Below are positions 33,403-34,396 of a stretch of 34,396 bases of DNA, in pieces (within the stretch, counting starts at the first letter, position 1; each line of letters starts with the position of its first letter). The stretch lies in the NCBI RefSeq assembly GCF_001421435.1, contig NZ_LMKA01000080.1, positions 1 to 34,396 of the forward strand. Reading direction: 5' to 3'. Under the pieces are notes generated by a model, which ran no database searches, was not told the origin of the DNA, and saw only the letters and a program-made list of their open reading frames with translations. The DNA comes from Chryseobacterium sp. Leaf201 (lineage in GTDB: Bacteria; Bacteroidota; Bacteroidia; Flavobacteriales; Weeksellaceae). The translations under genes were made by a program, and so were the position numbers.

Positions 33403-34239
33403 TTACTTTAGTTCATTGGTTTTAACACCGTCCATATCTCCATAGTCCATATTTTCTCCGGCCATTCCCCAGATAAAGGTATAGTTTGAGGTTCCGGCTC
33501 CTGAGTGGATTGACCATTCCGGAGACAGTACCGCCTGCCTGTTCGTCATAAAAATATGGCGTGTCTCATCCGGTTGGCCCATAAAGTGGCTTACCGTCTG
33601 CCCTTCTTCCAGGTCGAAATAGAAATAGGCTTCCATCCTTCTGGCGTGGGTGTGTGCCGGCATCGTGTTCCAGATGCTTCCCGGCTGAAGTTCCGTCATT
33701 CCCATCTGAAGCTGGCAGGTTTCCAGTACGCTGTTGACGATCAGTTTATTGATAACGCGTCGGTTGGCGTATTTTTCTTCACCCAGCTCTACAATTTCAG
33801 CTTCATTTTTGGTGACTTTCTTTGTAGGATAGGTATGGTGCGCAGGTGCAGAGTTGATGTAAAAATAAGGCTGTTCATTACCTGTTTTTTCAAAAACAAC
33901 TTCTTTTGTCCCTTTACCGATGTACAAAGCTTCTTTATTACCAAGCTCATATACTTCGCCGTCTACGGTTACTTTTCCGGCACCGCCTACATTAATGATG
34001 CCCAGCTCTCTCCTGTCCAGGAAATGTTCTGCTTTCAGATCATCGGTAGGTTCCAGCTTCAACGCTTTTGAGGAAGGCATGATACCGCCAACAATAAGCC
34101 TGTCATACATGGAATAGACCAGTTTTACCGTATCTTCATTAAATAAATCATTGATCAGGAACTCCCTTCTGAGATCTTCTGTAGTATACTTTTTAACATC
34201 TTCAGGATGATGGGCGTAACGAAATTCCGAATTTGTCAT
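33403..34239 (-). CDS. kduI: 5-keto-4-deoxyuronate isomerase KduI
   Basis: A 278-residue cupin isomerase that converts the open-chain form of unsaturated uronates into 2,5-diketo-3-deoxygluconate. Starting at ATG 34239 gives the standard length and places the zinc ligands at His196, His198, Glu203 and His245, the same numbers as in E. coli KduI. A TTG 36 bp upstream would add 12 residues unlike the family. It is the first gene of the run in this window and signals that unsaturated uronates from pectin or another polyuronate lyase are a substrate; no lyase gene lies within the window. Confidence 0.95.
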   Translation of the reverse strand: MTNSEFRYAHHPEDVKKYTTEDLRREFLINDLFNEDTVKLVYSMYDRLIVGGIMPSSKALKLEPTDDLKAEHFLDRRELGIINVGGAGKVTVDGEVYELGNKEALYIGKGTKEVVFEKTGNEQPYFYINSAPAHHTYPTKKVTKNEAEIVELGEEKYANRRVINKLIVNSVLETCQLQMGMTELQPGSIWNTMPAHTHARRMEAYFYFDLEEGQTVSHFMGQPDETRHIFMTNRQAVLSPEWSIHSGAGTSNYTFIWGMAGENMDYGDMDGVKTNELK

Positions 34240-34396
34240 ACTTCTTTTTACTTTTCCTATTTGCGGTTTTATCAAAACCTGTTAAACATTGCGTAATCGA
34301 TTGCATAAAATTACACTAAATTGAGCAGAAATACTTGTGGGATAAATATATAATTAATATTTAACCTGTTAACAAAAATTTAATTTTAATTTATAA
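34240..34396. promoter_or_regulatory. Upstream region of the hexuronate genes
   Basis: AT-rich leader before kduI. A palindrome, AATCGATT at 34295-34302, sits inside GCGTAATCGATTGC, a plausible LacI-type core centred on CG. No exact TAnnTTTG box is seen on the - strand here, so the promoter may be nonstandard, or transcription may begin beyond the window. Confidence 0.4.

Overview
The window looks like chromosomal DNA of a Chryseobacterium-like flavobacterium (Bacteroidota). The grounds are an AT-rich background with moderately GC-rich genes, several TAnnTTTG promoter -7 boxes of the Bacteroidota type, few classical Shine-Dalgarno sites, and protein families typical of that group. No rRNA, tRNA, CRISPR array, integrase or transposase gene was seen.

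Region 1 (1-6100) is mixed. It holds two decayed gene remnants (29-256 and 2072-2417), a small exported protein, a PglD/NeuD-type sugar acetyltransferase, and a + strand cassette of a two-domain universal stress protein, a GNAT acetyltransferase, an alanine/ornithine-racemase-type PLP enzyme and an AraC regulator. Region 2 (6160-13265) is a drug-efflux operon: TetR repressor, TolC-type outer membrane factor, lipoprotein adaptor, RND pump and a short-chain dehydrogenase. Two matching 13-bp palindromes, one before tetR and one before tolC, are probable TetR operators. Region 3 (13286-20206) reads as a sucrose (or similar disaccharide) locus: SLC45-type permease, P-loop uridine-kinase-like enzyme, GH100-like invertase and TonB-dependent receptor on the - strand, with a divergent LacI regulator and a tandem 12-bp operator-like repeat in the divergent promoter. 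A second LacI gene follows.

Region 4 (21500-24105) is a junction zone with a membrane-anchored tyrosine-phosphatase-like protein, a very AT-rich acyltransferase-3 gene that looks foreign, and two kinds of structured intergenic repeat (a 66-bp cloverleaf-like element and a 15-bp perfect inverted repeat). Region 5 (24044-34239), read on the - strand, is a complete hexuronate pathway in the order kduI-kduD-uxaC-kdgK-eda-exuT-uxaB-uxaA, ending in a strong terminator. KduI/KduD process unsaturated uronates from polysaccharide lyases. UxaC/UxaB/UxaA process galacturonate. Both branches meet at 2-keto-3-deoxygluconate, which KdgK and Eda turn into pyruvate and glyceraldehyde-3-phosphate; ExuT imports the uronate. 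Three intergenic gaps inside this cluster carry related repeat sequences, two of them near-full copies of an approximately 220-bp element containing a long hairpin.

The parts most worth following up are the operon-internal repeat family, the stress protein/GNAT/racemase cassette, and the sucrose locus that pairs a GH100-like enzyme with an unusual kinase. I saw no clear defence or mobile system.
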